From assembly GCA_023392975.1 (NCBI GenBank), contig JAEWNA010000291.1, positions 1 through 26,831 of the forward strand: a stretch of DNA of 26,831 bases, written 5' to 3'. Origin of the DNA: Pseudomonadota bacterium. GTDB lineage: Bacteria > Pseudomonadota > Gammaproteobacteria > Xanthomonadales > Xanthomonadaceae. The notes beneath the pieces were generated by a model. That model did not search any database. It saw only the letters and a list, made by a program, of their open reading frames with translations, and was not told the DNA's origin. The first letter of the stretch is position 1. Every line of letters begins with the position of its first letter. The position numbers were made by a program, and so were the translations under genes. Positions 1-9,681 of the stretch are shown here, piece after piece.

Positions 1-3000
1 CGTCGCAGCGGATCGACGTGCGCGCATCGCTGGAGCAGTACGGGATCGACTCGATCCTGGCGATGCAATTGACTGCGGAACTGGAGAAGAGCTTCGGTGC
101 GCTGTCGAAGACGCTGCTGTTCGAGCACCAGACGATCGCCTCGCTCGCCAATTACCTGCTGCGCACGTTCCCCGAGGCCGCCGCACGGGAAGTCGCCGGC
201 GAAAAAGGCGAGCGCACGCCTCGGCAGATGCAGGCATCCACGCTGCAGCAAAGAGCGATCCCGACCGTGGCACCGCTCCCGTCCCGCTTCGCGGAAGTCG
301 CGCCTGTGAAGCCGGCGCGCACGGAGGACCGCGCGGTGGCGATCATCGGCATCGCCGGCCGCTATCCGATGAGCGAGGATCTCGATGCGTTCTGGGAGAA
401 CCTCAAGACGGGTCGCGACTGCATCACCGAGATTCCGTCGGAACGCTGGGATCATGCGCGTTACTTCGATCCCGATCGTAATGCGCCCGGCAAGGCTTAC
501 AGCAAATGGGGTGGGTTCCTGTCGGACATCGACAAGTTCGATCCCCTGCTGTTCAACATTTCGCCGAAGGAAGCCGAACTGCTGGATCCGCAGGAGCGGC
601 TCTTCCTCGAAACGGCGTGGCAGACGATCGAAGATGCCGGCTACGACCGGCAGCGCCTGGCCGGGACACGCACCGGCGTGTACGTGGGCGTGATGTGGGG
701 CCAGTACGAGCTGTACGGCGTCGATTCCGTGGCCGCCGGGCACATCGGCGTGCCGAGTTCGTCGCAGGCGTCGATCGCGAACCGGGTCTCGTTCTTCTTC
801 GACCTGCATGGGCCGAGTTTCGCGATCGACACGATGTGCTCGTCGTCGCTGACCGCGATCCACCTGGCCTGCGAGGAAATCCGTCGTGGCAACATCGATA
901 CCGCGATCGCCGGCGGCGTGAACCTCAGCGTGCATCCGCACAAGTACCTGACGCTCAGCCAGGGCAAGTTCGCTTCGACGGACGGCCGCTGCCGCAGCTT
1001 CGGCGCCGGCGGCGATGGTTACGTGCCCGGGGAGGGCGTGGGCGCGATCCTGCTGAAATCGCTCGACGACGCGATCCGCGACGGCGACCGCATCCATGCG
1101 GTGGTGCGCGCCAGCGCGGTCAACCATGGCGGCAAGACCAACGGCTATACCGTCCCCAATCCGAACGCCCAGGCCGAGGTCATCCTCGCATCGCTCAGGC
1201 AGGCGGGCGTCGAACCCGACAGCATCGGCTACATCGAAGCGCACGGCACCGGCACGTCGCTGGGTGATCCGATCGAAATCTCGGGGCTGGCCAACGCGTT
1301 CCGGGACTACGGCACGCGCACGACGCCCTGCGCGATCGGTTCGGTGAAATCCAACATCGGCCATCTCGAATCGGCGGCGGGCATCGCCGCGGTCACCAAG
1401 TCCCTGCTGCAGCTTCGGCACGGGATGCTGGTGCCGTCGCTGCATGCGGAAACGAAGAATCCGAACATCGACTTCGAGGCATCGCCGTTCCGGGTGCAGG
1501 CCGAGCTCGCCCCGTGGCAGGCATGGAACGGTCAGCCGCGTCGCTGCGGGATCAGTTCGTTCGGCGCCGGCGGGTCCAACGCGCATCTGGTCCTGGAGGA
1601 ATACGTCGCCGCCCAACGCCCGACCACATCGCCAACGCAGGACGTGATCGAACCGTTCCTGCTCTCGGCCCGCGACGTCGGTGCCCTGAAGCGACTCGCG
1701 CAGCGGATGCTGTATCACGTCGAGGCGCATCCGGAACTGCGTGCGACCGACGTGGCGTACACGCTCCAGGTCGGCAGGACCGCGATGAATGCGCGCCTGG
1801 CGATCCTCGCCCAGGGCACCCGATCCTTCGCCGAGGCGCTTCGCGCCTGGCTGGCCTCGCACGAGAGCGGACAGCACGCGATCGCAGCGAAACCGTCCGA
1901 CGACGATCGCATCGTGTTCGGCCTCGCCAACGACCGCACGAACCAGATCGGGCTGCTGGTCGACGGCGAGAGCGGCGCGGCCTACCTGCGTGCCCTGATC
2001 CAGGCCGGCGACCGCGAAAGGCTCGCGCGCCTGTGGACGATGGGCGTGGACATCGACTGGCGCGCGCTGCGTGGCACCGAGGTCCCGGCGCGCGTGTCCT
2101 TGCCGACGTATCCGTTCGAGCGACAGCGCTACTGGCTGCCGGTGCCTTCGGCAGGCACGCCTCCGAATCCCCCGGCGCGCAGGACCGAAGCGATCGAATC
2201 GACGTCAAGACGCGAGGACGCGCCGCAGCAGCTGACCTACGGTTTCCGTTGGGAGCCGGCGCCGCTCGACGATGCGCCGGCCGCAAGCACGGTGTCGCCG
2301 TTACTGGTACTCGATACTTCCGGCAGCGACGCGACCATGGCGATGCTTGCCGAGGTCGACACGGCGGACCACATCGTGGTGCGCGCCGCGGACGCCTTCC
2401 GACAGCACGATGCGGATCGATTCGACGTCCGCGCTGGTGTGGAAGAGGATTTCAGGGCCGTTTTCGCGGAATTGACGCGCCAGCAGCGTCTGCCGAAGGT
2501 GGTGCTGCATCTGCATGGTCATGGCGGTACAGATGCGTCGTCTTCGCTCGTCGCGGCCGAGGCCCTGCTTCACCTCGCGAAGGCCGGCATCGCATCCGGT
2601 CATGCGATGCGCATCGTCTCGGTCGCGACCTGCGATCCGGGCACGGTCTCGCCGGGACATGCGGCGTTGTCCGGATTCCTGAAGAGCCTGTGCCAGGAGC
2701 AGCCCGGCTTCACCGCCCTGCATCTCGCGATCGAGGCGTCCCCTGCGGACGCGGCGGCGATCGTGTCCCGGGAAATCGCACGCACCTCCTTCGGCCGGAT
2801 CGAGGAAATCCGCCACACCGCGATCGATGCGACGGGCAGACGGGCGCGGCTGATGCGTCGACTGGCGCGTCGCGCGCCACCCTCCGACCTCGTGACCCAG
2901 AGCCGGCTCAAGCACGGCGGCATCTACCTGATCACGGGCGGGCTCGGCGGACTCGGCTTGCTGTTCGCCGAATACCTGGCCAGGGAATACGCAGCGAAGC

Positions 3001-6000
3001 TGGTGCTCGTGGGCCGCTCGGCCCCGTCCGCGGACACCGAGCGTCGTCTCGCGATCGTGCGCGCGAACGCGGGCGGGATCGTCGTGCTCCGTGGCGACGT
3101 GTCGAATCCCGGAGACGCCGAGAGGGTCGCCGCCGAAGCCCGACGGGTCTTCGGCAGGATCGATGGCGTGATCCATGCCGCCGGCATCACCCGGGACGCG
3201 TACGTGTCCAGGAAGTCCATGGACGAACTGCGCGCGGTCGCGGCCGCCAAGATCGCCGGCACGGTCCAGCTCGATCGCGTCACCGCCGACGATCCGCTGG
3301 ATCTGTTCGTGGCGTTCTCTTCGCTCGCGGGTGCCGTCGGCAACGCCGGCCAGAGCGACTATGCGTTCGCCAACGCCTACCTCGATGCCTTCGTCGAAAT
3401 GCGCGAGCAATTGCGCGCCGCGGGCCTGCGCCACGGCCACGCGTCCTCGATCGGTTGGCCGCTCTGGGAAGAGGGCGGCATGCAGTTGTCCGCCGACCAG
3501 GTCGCCGCGCTGGCGGCACGCACCGGGCTCGTGCCGATGCCCTCGGCCGAGGGACTGCGCCGGTTCGAGCACGCGCTGCGCTCCGACGGCGTGCACGACA
3601 TCGTGCTCTTCGGCGTTCCGGGCAAGATCGACGCCTACCTCGATGCGCTGCAGGGGCGTCGCGAGCGAGGTACCGTGGTCGTGTCGCCTGCGTCCGCGGT
3701 CGCGTCCGATCTTCGCGAACGCACGCTGGCCTATCTTCGGGCCCTGATCGGTGCGGAGATCAAGCTCGATCCCGAGGCCATCGACATCCATGAACGGATC
3801 GAGTCCTATGGCCTCGATTCCGTCGCGATCACGAGCCTGAACGCGAAGTTGGAGGCCGACCTCGGCGATGTGCCGAAGACGCTGCTCTACGAGAACGAGA
3901 CGGTCGGCGAAGTCGCTGCGTACCTGCTGCGCAACGCTGCCGATCGCCTCGTCTGCCTGCTGGGGGAACGCGCTGCGCCCGATCCGGACGCGACCATCGA
4001 CGCTGGACCGACAGAGGCCGTTCATGACGCACCGGAGCCTGTGGTGACGCAGTCCGCGACCGCCGGTCGGCCCGACGGCCTGCCGTCGCGTCCCGCGATG
4101 GCATCGACGCAGCCTGTCGTCATCGAGGCGGATGTCGCGCATCGCGAACGTGCCGATGTCCAGAGGATCGCGATCGTCGGGATGCACGGCAGCCATGCCG
4201 GACTCGCGACGGCCGAGGCCTTCTGGGACTGCCTGCGCGAAGGCCAGGATGCCATCGGCGTCGTGCCTTCCGATCGCTGGAACGCGACCGCCTATTTCGA
4301 TCCGGATCCTTCCGCGGCGGCCGGCGGCAAGATCTATTGCCGGCACGGCGGCTTCATGGAGGGTGTCGATCGCTTCGATCCCGCGTTCTTCAACATCCCG
4401 CGCGACGAGGCGATGGTGATGGATCCGCAGGAGCGGCTGTTCCTGATGAGCGTCTGGCGCGCGCTCGAGGACGCCGGCTATTCCAGGGACCGGCTGAAAT
4501 CGACGAGCCCGAAGGGGCGCGGCATCGATGCGGGCGTCTTCGTCGGCGTCACCACCCAGTCCTACCAGATGCTGATCGAGGAAGCCAAGGACAGCGGACG
4601 CATGGCGACGCCGAGCGCGATGCCATGGTCGATCGCGAACCGCGTGTCCTACTTCTTCGACTTCAAGGGACCGAGCCTGCCCGTCGATACCGCCTGTTCG
4701 TCCGCCCTGGTGGCCCTGCACATGGCCTGCGAGAGCCTGCGCCGGGGCGAGTGCGCGATCGCGGTCGCCGGCGGCGTCAATCTCTACCTGCACCACTCGA
4801 AGTACCTGTCGCTGTGCCAGCGCCGCATGCTGGCGACCGGCGACAAGACCCGCAGTTACGGCGCAGGCGACGAGGGATTCGTGCCCGGTGAAGGCATCGG
4901 CTGTTTCATCCTCAAGCCGTACGCGCGCGCCGTGGCCGATGGCGACCGCATCCATGGCGTGATCGTCGGCAGCGCCTGCGACCACAGCGGCCGTTCGAAC
5001 GGTTACTCGGCGCCGAATCCGGGCGCCCAGGCCGATATCGTGGATCGTGCGCTGGCGAATGCGCGGGTCGATCCCGGCTCGATCGGCTGCGTCGAGGGCC
5101 ACGGCACCGGCACCATGCTGGGCGACAGCCTCGAAGTCGCCGCCCTGACGCAGGCGTTCCGCCGGCACACCGGCGAGATGCAGTACTGCGCGCTGGGCAG
5201 CGTGAAATCGAACGTCGGGCATTCCGAATCCGCCTCCGGCGTGGCCAGCCTGATGAAGGTGCTGCTGCAATTGCAGCATCGCGAACTGGTGCCGACCCTG
5301 CACTGCGAACCGGCCAACGCCGACATCGATTTCCAGCATTCGCCGTTCTACCTGCAGCGCACCCGGGCCCCGTGGGTCCGGCAAGGCACCGGACCGCGGC
5401 GTGCCCTCGTCAACGGATTCGGCGCCGGCGGCGTCAATGCCTGCCTCGTCGTCGAAGAGCATGTGGACGACATCGCGACCGGCAGACAGGACGCGACGAG
5501 CGGCCCGCACGCGTTCGTGCTGTCCGCGAACGATCCCGACGCCATGCGCAGGCAGGTCGCGAACCACCTGCATTTCCTCGAACGTCGACCGGAGCTCGAC
5601 CTGGCGAGTTACTGCCGTACGCTGCAGCTCGGCAGGGACGGCATGAAGGAACGCCTGGGCGCGGTCGTGGCCGACCGGGAGGCGCTGATCGCACTGCTTC
5701 GCCAGTGGCTGGGCGGCGATGTCGCCGAAGGAGCCTGCCATCAGGCGTCCGGCGTGGTCCCGCGTCGCGCCAGGTCCCGCAATGCCGACCGGTTCGCGGG
5801 CATGCAGAAGGCGGAGATCGCCGCCGCGCAGGTCCTCGAATGGATTTCGGGCGTCGACCCCGACTGGATGCTGCAATACCCCGATGGCGCGCCGGTCCCG
5901 ATGTCCGCGCCGACGTATCCGTTCGCGACCGAACGCTGCTGGATCATCGACGGCGACGCGACCGCCAGGCGTTCATTGCGTGCGGCGGAAGCGGAACGGC

Positions 6001-6869
6001 TGCCGCCGCTGCTGTCCTACAACTCCTCGAATTTCCAGCGGGTCAGCTTCGATTCCTGGATCGCGGCGGAAGGCGGCACGGCGTTCGATGCCTCGCTCCA
6101 TGGCGAGAGGATCCTGCCGCCTTCGGCGATGCTCGAGATCGCCTGCGCCTGCGGGACGCTCGCAGGCGATGCCCGCGTCTACGGGCTCCGCGATGTCGCG
6201 TGGAAGGCGCCGTTGCGGCTGAACAGCGATCTGCTGCTCGTGCGCACGATCGTCGCCGCACGGGAAGCCGGCAGCGGCTTCAGGCTGGTCTCGATGGGCG
6301 AGGGCGGCGACGCCACGCCGCTGGCCTCCGGGCGTCTGTGCTTCGGCAAGCCCCGGGACGCGGCCGCCGACAGCCCCGGCACGCTCGCCTCCCTGCGCGC
6401 CGGCTGCGAATCGATGCCGCCGGACCGGTTCTACGACCGCCTCGCCGCCCGCGGCCTCGTGCATGGTCCGACGTTCCGCGCGCTGAGGGCGCTTTTCGTC
6501 GGGCCCACGCACGCACTCTCGCGGATCGAGCTGCCGGAGACGTCCGCCGAGGCCGCCGATCTGTTCCTGCTGCACCCCGCGCTCGTCGAGGCGGCATTCG
6601 CGACCGCATTGGCCTTCGAGCCGGAACATGGCCCGGAAGCGGTCTGGATGCCGAGCGACCTGGCGTCGCTGTCGATCCATCGGCGTCCGTCGCGCGTCTG
6701 TCACGCCCATGTCACGCTCGCAGGCGGGGCAGGTGGGGAATCGGGTTCACGCACCTTCGACATTCTGCTGTTGAACGACGAGTCCGAAGTCCTCGTCGAG
6801 ATGCGAGGGCTGGCAATGAAGGTTTCGAGTACCATGCCTTCCCAGGGGCTTGTATCAGCGAACGAGTGA
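1..6869 (+). CDS. trans-AT type I polyketide synthase, 3' part: (ACP)-KS-KR-ACP-KS-DH-like
   Basis: The reading frame is open from base 3, so the gene starts upstream; the GTG at 18 lies inside an ACP helix and is not a start. Domains in order: ACP (GIDSIL, Ser at 51-53); KS1 at about 330-1605 (Cys at 837-839 in DTMCSSS, His at 1242 in EAHGTGT, His at 1362 in NIGH); a post-KS linker ending in LPTYPFERQRYW; KR at about 2230-3460 (NADPH loop TGGLGGLG, catalytic Ser at about 3318-3323, Tyr at 3360-3362); ACP (GLDSVAI, Ser at 3819-3821); KS2 at about 4168-5455 (Cys at 4695-4697, EGHGTGT, NVGH); and a C-terminal hot-dog DH-like domain at about 6015-6830. No AT domain with GHSxGE lies between KS and KR, so malonyl units must come from a discrete AT such as the one at 11358. 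An Asp in the KR 'RDAYVS' stretch hints at a B-type KR (tentative). The DH-like domain lacks both catalytic residues and no ACP follows it, so the last module is incomplete on this protein. Confidence 0.95.
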   Translation, partial: SQRIDVRASLEQYGIDSILAMQLTAELEKSFGALSKTLLFEHQTIASLANYLLRTFPEAAAREVAGEKGERTPRQMQASTLQQRAIPTVAPLPSRFAEVAPVKPARTEDRAVAIIGIAGRYPMSEDLDAFWENLKTGRDCITEIPSERWDHARYFDPDRNAPGKAYSKWGGFLSDIDKFDPLLFNISPKEAELLDPQERLFLETAWQTIEDAGYDRQRLAGTRTGVYVGVMWGQYELYGVDSVAAGHIGVPSSSQASIANRVSFFFDLHGPSFAIDTMCSSSLTAIHLACEEIRRGNIDTAIAGGVNLSVHPHKYLTLSQGKFASTDGRCRSFGAGGDGYVPGEGVGAILLKSLDDAIRDGDRIHAVVRASAVNHGGKTNGYTVPNPNAQAEVILASLRQAGVEPDSIGYIEAHGTGTSLGDPIEISGLANAFRDYGTRTTPCAIGSVKSNIGHLESAAGIAAVTKSLLQLRHGMLVPSLHAETKNPNIDFEASPFRVQAELAPWQAWNGQPRRCGISSFGAGGSNAHLVLEEYVAAQRPTTSPTQDVIEPFLLSARDVGALKRLAQRMLYHVEAHPELRATDVAYTLQVGRTAMNARLAILAQGTRSFAEALRAWLASHESGQHAIAAKPSDDDRIVFGLANDRTNQIGLLVDGESGAAYLRALIQAGDRERLARLWTMGVDIDWRALRGTEVPARVSLPTYPFERQRYWLPVPSAGTPPNPPARRTEAIESTSRREDAPQQLTYGFRWEPAPLDDAPAASTVSPLLVLDTSGSDATMAMLAEVDTADHIVVRAADAFRQHDADRFDVRAGVEEDFRAVFAELTRQQRLPKVVLHLHGHGGTDASSSLVAAEALLHLAKAGIASGHAMRIVSVATCDPGTVSPGHAALSGFLKSLCQEQPGFTALHLAIEASPADAAAIVSREIARTSFGRIEEIRHTAIDATGRRARLMRRLARRAPPSDLVTQSRLKHGGIYLITGGLGGLGLLFAEYLAREYAAKLVLVGRSAPSADTERRLAIVRANAGGIVVLRGDVSNPGDAERVAAEARRVFGRIDGVIHAAGITRDAYVSRKSMDELRAVAAAKIAGTVQLDRVTADDPLDLFVAFSSLAGAVGNAGQSDYAFANAYLDAFVEMREQLRAAGLRHGHASSIGWPLWEEGGMQLSADQVAALAARTGLVPMPSAEGLRRFEHALRSDGVHDIVLFGVPGKIDAYLDALQGRRERGTVVVSPASAVASDLRERTLAYLRALIGAEIKLDPEAIDIHERIESYGLDSVAITSLNAKLEADLGDVPKTLLYENETVGEVAAYLLRNAADRLVCLLGERAAPDPDATIDAGPTEAVHDAPEPVVTQSATAGRPDGLPSRPAMASTQPVVIEADVAHRERADVQRIAIVGMHGSHAGLATAEAFWDCLREGQDAIGVVPSDRWNATAYFDPDPSAAAGGKIYCRHGGFMEGVDRFDPAFFNIPRDEAMVMDPQERLFLMSVWRALEDAGYSRDRLKSTSPKGRGIDAGVFVGVTTQSYQMLIEEAKDSGRMATPSAMPWSIANRVSYFFDFKGPSLPVDTACSSALVALHMACESLRRGECAIAVAGGVNLYLHHSKYLSLCQRRMLATGDKTRSYGAGDEGFVPGEGIGCFILKPYARAVADGDRIHGVIVGSACDHSGRSNGYSAPNPGAQADIVDRALANARVDPGSIGCVEGHGTGTMLGDSLEVAALTQAFRRHTGEMQYCALGSVKSNVGHSESASGVASLMKVLLQLQHRELVPTLHCEPANADIDFQHSPFYLQRTRAPWVRQGTGPRRALVNGFGAGGVNACLVVEEHVDDIATGRQDATSGPHAFVLSANDPDAMRRQVANHLHFLERRPELDLASYCRTLQLGRDGMKERLGAVVADREALIALLRQWLGGDVAEGACHQASGVVPRRARSRNADRFAGMQKAEIAAAQVLEWISGVDPDWMLQYPDGAPVPMSAPTYPFATERCWIIDGDATARRSLRAAEAERLPPLLSYNSSNFQRVSFDSWIAAEGGTAFDASLHGERILPPSAMLEIACACGTLAGDARVYGLRDVAWKAPLRLNSDLLLVRTIVAAREAGSGFRLVSMGEGGDATPLASGRLCFGKPRDAAADSPGTLASLRAGCESMPPDRFYDRLAARGLVHGPTFRALRALFVGPTHALSRIELPETSAEAADLFLLHPALVEAAFATALAFEPEHGPEAVWMPSDLASLSIHRRPSRVCHAHVTLAGGAGGESGSRTFDILLLNDESEVLVEMRGLAMKVSSTMPSQGLVSANE

Positions 6870-6940
6870 CCGGCACCAGTTGCATGGCGCCCGGGCATCG
6901 TGCCGCGGGCGATCGGGATTGATCACGGAGACGTTATTCG

Positions 6941-8788
6941 ATGTGCGGTATCACCGGTTGGCTCAGTTACGAACAGGATGTCCGTGCGCACCACAGCGTG
7001 GTCGAGGCGATGACGGACACCCTCGTCAAGCGCGGGCCGGATGCAGGCGGCGTGTGGCTGGATCGGCACATCGGCCTGGGGCACCGTCGCCTGGCGGTCA
7101 TCGACCTCTCCGGCGGGGCGCAGCCCATGCTCGCCGTCGCCGAAGGCAGCGCCAAGATCTGTCTCGTGTTCAACGGCGAGATCTACAATTTCGTCGAATT
7201 GCGCAAGGAACTGCAGGCGCTCGGGCATGTCTTCGAGACGCGGAGCGATACGGAAGTCCTGCTGAAGGGCTACCTGGCGTGGGGCGACGGTGTCGCCGCG
7301 CGTCTCGTCGGCATGTTCGCTTTCGCGATCTGGGATGCGCGCACGGATGAACTGGTCCTCGCCCGCGATCACATGGGGATCAAGCCGCTCTACTACCATC
7401 CGACCCCGGACGGCGTGCTGTTCGGCTCCGAACCCAAGGCGATCTTCGCGCATCCCGCCGTCCGGCCCGTGGTCGACAAGGCCGGACTGCGCGAGATCAT
7501 CCTGCTCACGCGCAACCCGGAACGCACCCCCTATGCGGGCATGCACCAGCTGCGCCCGGGACAACTCCTGCGCTTCAGCCGCGAAGGCATGCGCAAGACC
7601 CGGTTCTGGTCGCTCTCCGCCCACGCGCACGAAGACGACGTGGGGCGGACGGTGGCGCGCGTGGGCGAACTGCTCGAGGACTCGATAGCGGGCCAGATCG
7701 TCAGCGACGTCCCGTTGTGCACCTTGCTGTCGGGCGGACTCGACTCATCGGCGATCACCGCCCTCGCGCACCGCATCACCATGCGGCAGGGCATGCCGAC
7801 GCGATCGTTCTCCGTCGACTTCGAGAACCATGGCGACACCTTCGCCGGCAACGGGGCGCACAAGGCCTGGGACCTGCCCTATGTGCGCGATTTCGTCGCG
7901 CATGTCGGCTGCAACCATTCCGAGATCGTGCTCGACAGCGGGGCCTTGAACGACGACGAGGTGAACCGGATCGTCCTGCGCGCCTTCGATGCGCCGACCA
8001 GCCTCTCCGGCGACATGTGTTCGTCGCTGTATCAGCTGTTTCGCGCGATCAGGCGGGAATCCACGGTCGCGTTGTCCGGTGAGTCGGCCGACGAGATTTT
8101 CGGCGGATACGCCTGGTTCCACGATCGCAACATCCTGGAGTCGAGGAAGTTCCCTTGGCTCCTGAACACCGGCAGCGTGTTCAACGGCGCGAATGTGCTG
8201 GACCGCGACGTGCGCGAGGCCCTCGCCCTGCAGGAATTCGAGGAGCAGAGCTATGCGGAGGCGCTGTCGGAGGTGCCGCGGCTTGAGGGCGATTCGAGCG
8301 CCGATGCGCGGATGCGGGAGCTGTCCTATTTCAACCTGACGCGCTTCCTCCAGTTCATGCTCGAGCGCAAGGACCGGATGAGCATGGCCGTCGGCCTCGA
8401 GGTCCGCGTCCCGTTCTGCGATCACCGGATCGTCGAGTATGTCTTCAACGTCCCATGGCAGATGAAGACGTTCGACGGTCGCGAGAAGAGCCTGCTTCGG
8501 GAGGCGTCGCGCCCTTATCTGCCGGCGTCGATCCTGGATCGGCAGAAAAGCCCGTATCCGGCGACGCAGGATCCGGTCTACGAACGCAACCTGCGCACGA
8601 AGGTCGCCGCCATCATCGCCGACGGCGAGCATCCGGCGGGTCGCCTGTTCAACAAGTGGCATATCGGCCGCCTGCTCGCACGCCCGATGCAGCCGGACCG
8701 TTCCCTGCATCACGAGCGGGCGGACCTCGAGCGCGTGCTTTCGATCGCCTCATGGGTCGAGGACTACGGCGTTTCGATCGCCCTCTGA
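6941..8788 (+). CDS. AsnB-type glutamine-dependent amidotransferase (asparagine synthase-like)
   Basis: A 615-residue class II glutamine amidotransferase/AMP-forming amide synthetase. It starts MCGITGW, placing the N-terminal nucleophile Cys at residue 2. The glutaminase half shows LFNGEIYNF, SDTEVLLKGY and ARDHMGIKPLYY. The synthetase half shows the PPi-binding loop LLSGGLDSSAI at about residue 262 and SGESADEIFGGY. Length matches bacterial AsnB proteins (about 600-650). In the family, glutamine-derived ammonia attacks an acyl-adenylate to give a carboxamide. Inside a polyketide operon such proteins usually amidate a pathway carboxylate: a malonamyl starter (OxyD in oxytetracycline), the glutarimide precursor in migrastatin/gladiofungin-type pathways, or a terminal acid. 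Which applies here cannot be read from sequence. It lies 71 bp after the PKS and 27 bp before the hydrolase gene, probably in the same transcript; a GGAG lies about 11 nt before the ATG. A housekeeping asparagine synthetase is possible but unlikely in this setting. Confidence 0.93.
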   Translation: MCGITGWLSYEQDVRAHHSVVEAMTDTLVKRGPDAGGVWLDRHIGLGHRRLAVIDLSGGAQPMLAVAEGSAKICLVFNGEIYNFVELRKELQALGHVFETRSDTEVLLKGYLAWGDGVAARLVGMFAFAIWDARTDELVLARDHMGIKPLYYHPTPDGVLFGSEPKAIFAHPAVRPVVDKAGLREIILLTRNPERTPYAGMHQLRPGQLLRFSREGMRKTRFWSLSAHAHEDDVGRTVARVGELLEDSIAGQIVSDVPLCTLLSGGLDSSAITALAHRITMRQGMPTRSFSVDFENHGDTFAGNGAHKAWDLPYVRDFVAHVGCNHSEIVLDSGALNDDEVNRIVLRAFDAPTSLSGDMCSSLYQLFRAIRRESTVALSGESADEIFGGYAWFHDRNILESRKFPWLLNTGSVFNGANVLDRDVREALALQEFEEQSYAEALSEVPRLEGDSSADARMRELSYFNLTRFLQFMLERKDRMSMAVGLEVRVPFCDHRIVEYVFNVPWQMKTFDGREKSLLREASRPYLPASILDRQKSPYPATQDPVYERNLRTKVAAIIADGEHPAGRLFNKWHIGRLLARPMQPDRSLHHERADLERVLSIASWVEDYGVSIAL

Positions 8789-8815
8789 CCGCACGGAACC
8801 GGATTTTCGACGCAC

Positions 8816-9616
8816 ATGGACATGACGCAGACCCTTCGTTCCGAACCGCGGCAGACCGAGGTCGTCGGGGCTCCGAAACCCGACGCCATCGGCGCGAGCA
8901 GCGCGCCTTCGCCATGGCTCTCGGCACCTCATGCGACAAGGTCGCCCGCGCCCGAGGTGAGCGTCATCCGCACGTCGCGCGGACGCATGACCAATTACAA
9001 CTATGCGATCATCGATCCCGACAGCCGGCAATGCGTCCTGGTTGATCCCGCCTGGGAAATCGAACGGTACCGGGAAGTGCTGGCAAGCGCCGGCGCGGCG
9101 CTGTCGGGCGTCGCCCTGACCCACGCCCACTCGGACCACATCGACCTGGCCAGGCCGCTGGCAGCGGAATACGGGTGCCCGATCTGGATGTCCGCGGAGG
9201 AAATCGCCGCGTCCGGATTCGAAGCGCCCGGCCTCGCCCCGATCGACGAAACCCCTCGACGGATAGGCAGCATGCGGATCGAACCACTGCTGACCCCGGG
9301 ACATACGCCGGGGAGCGTCTGCTACCGCATCGGAGAAAACCTGTTCACCGGGGACGTCCTGTTCGCCGAGGGCTGCGGAATATGCCCGGACACCGCGTCC
9401 GCATACCGGATGCACGACAGCCTGGAACGCTTGAAACGATCGCTGACGCCTGCGACGAGGATATTCCCCGGACACTCGTTCGGCAGCCCCCCGGGGCAGA
9501 GATTCGATCAGGTCCTGCAGCAGAACATCTACCTGCATTTCCGGGATCGGGAACGGTTCGCGGCGTTCCGATTGAGAGGCGGGCAGGATCGTTCCCGGCA
9601 CTTCGATTTCCGTTGA
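8816..9616 (+). CDS. MBL-fold hydrolase, PksB/BaeB (glyoxalase II-like) type
   Basis: A 266-residue metallo-beta-lactamase-fold protein. Metal ligands are visible in THAHSDH (His103, His105, Asp107, His108), in TPGHTPGSV, in TGDVLF and in FPGHSFG, the usual order for glyoxalase II-like hydrolases. Glyoxalase II-like proteins of this size are a regular part of trans-AT PKS clusters (PksB in bacillaene-type loci). Their role is thought to be hydrolysis of thioesters, clearing stalled or unwanted acyl groups from carrier proteins; that role is family knowledge and is not proven by this sequence. The first 45 or so residues are low-complexity and precede the fold, so translation might begin slightly later (a second Met is residue 3). 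It sits 27 bp after the amidotransferase and 65 bp before the HCS gene, consistent with one operon. Confidence 0.88.
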   Translation: MDMTQTLRSEPRQTEVVGAPKPDAIGASSAPSPWLSAPHATRSPAPEVSVIRTSRGRMTNYNYAIIDPDSRQCVLVDPAWEIERYREVLASAGAALSGVALTHAHSDHIDLARPLAAEYGCPIWMSAEEIAASGFEAPGLAPIDETPRRIGSMRIEPLLTPGHTPGSVCYRIGENLFTGDVLFAEGCGICPDTASAYRMHDSLERLKRSLTPATRIFPGHSFGSPPGQRFDQVLQQNIYLHFRDRERFAAFRLRGGQDRSRHFDFR

Positions 9617-9681
9617 CAATACGTATGATACGAGGACCGGGCCACCAAGCCCGGTGCTGCAGCCAAAGACAGGATGAGGCC

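Noticed and set aside
4168..5455. KS2 as a non-elongating KS because of unusual EGHGTGT and FNIPRDEA motifs
   Set aside because: The catalytic Cys (4695) and both His residues are present, so loss of condensation cannot be claimed.
2301..5876. 1191-codon antisense open frame opposite the PKS
   Set aside because: It lies wholly opposite intact KS/KR/ACP coding sequence. Long antisense frames are expected in GC-rich DNA with this codon use, and its translation shows no recognisable motif.
9175..9681. N-terminal extension of the HCS frame
   Set aside because: It overlaps the MBL hydrolase in another frame. The true protein begins at 9682 with a family-typical N-terminus and a purine-rich ribosome site.
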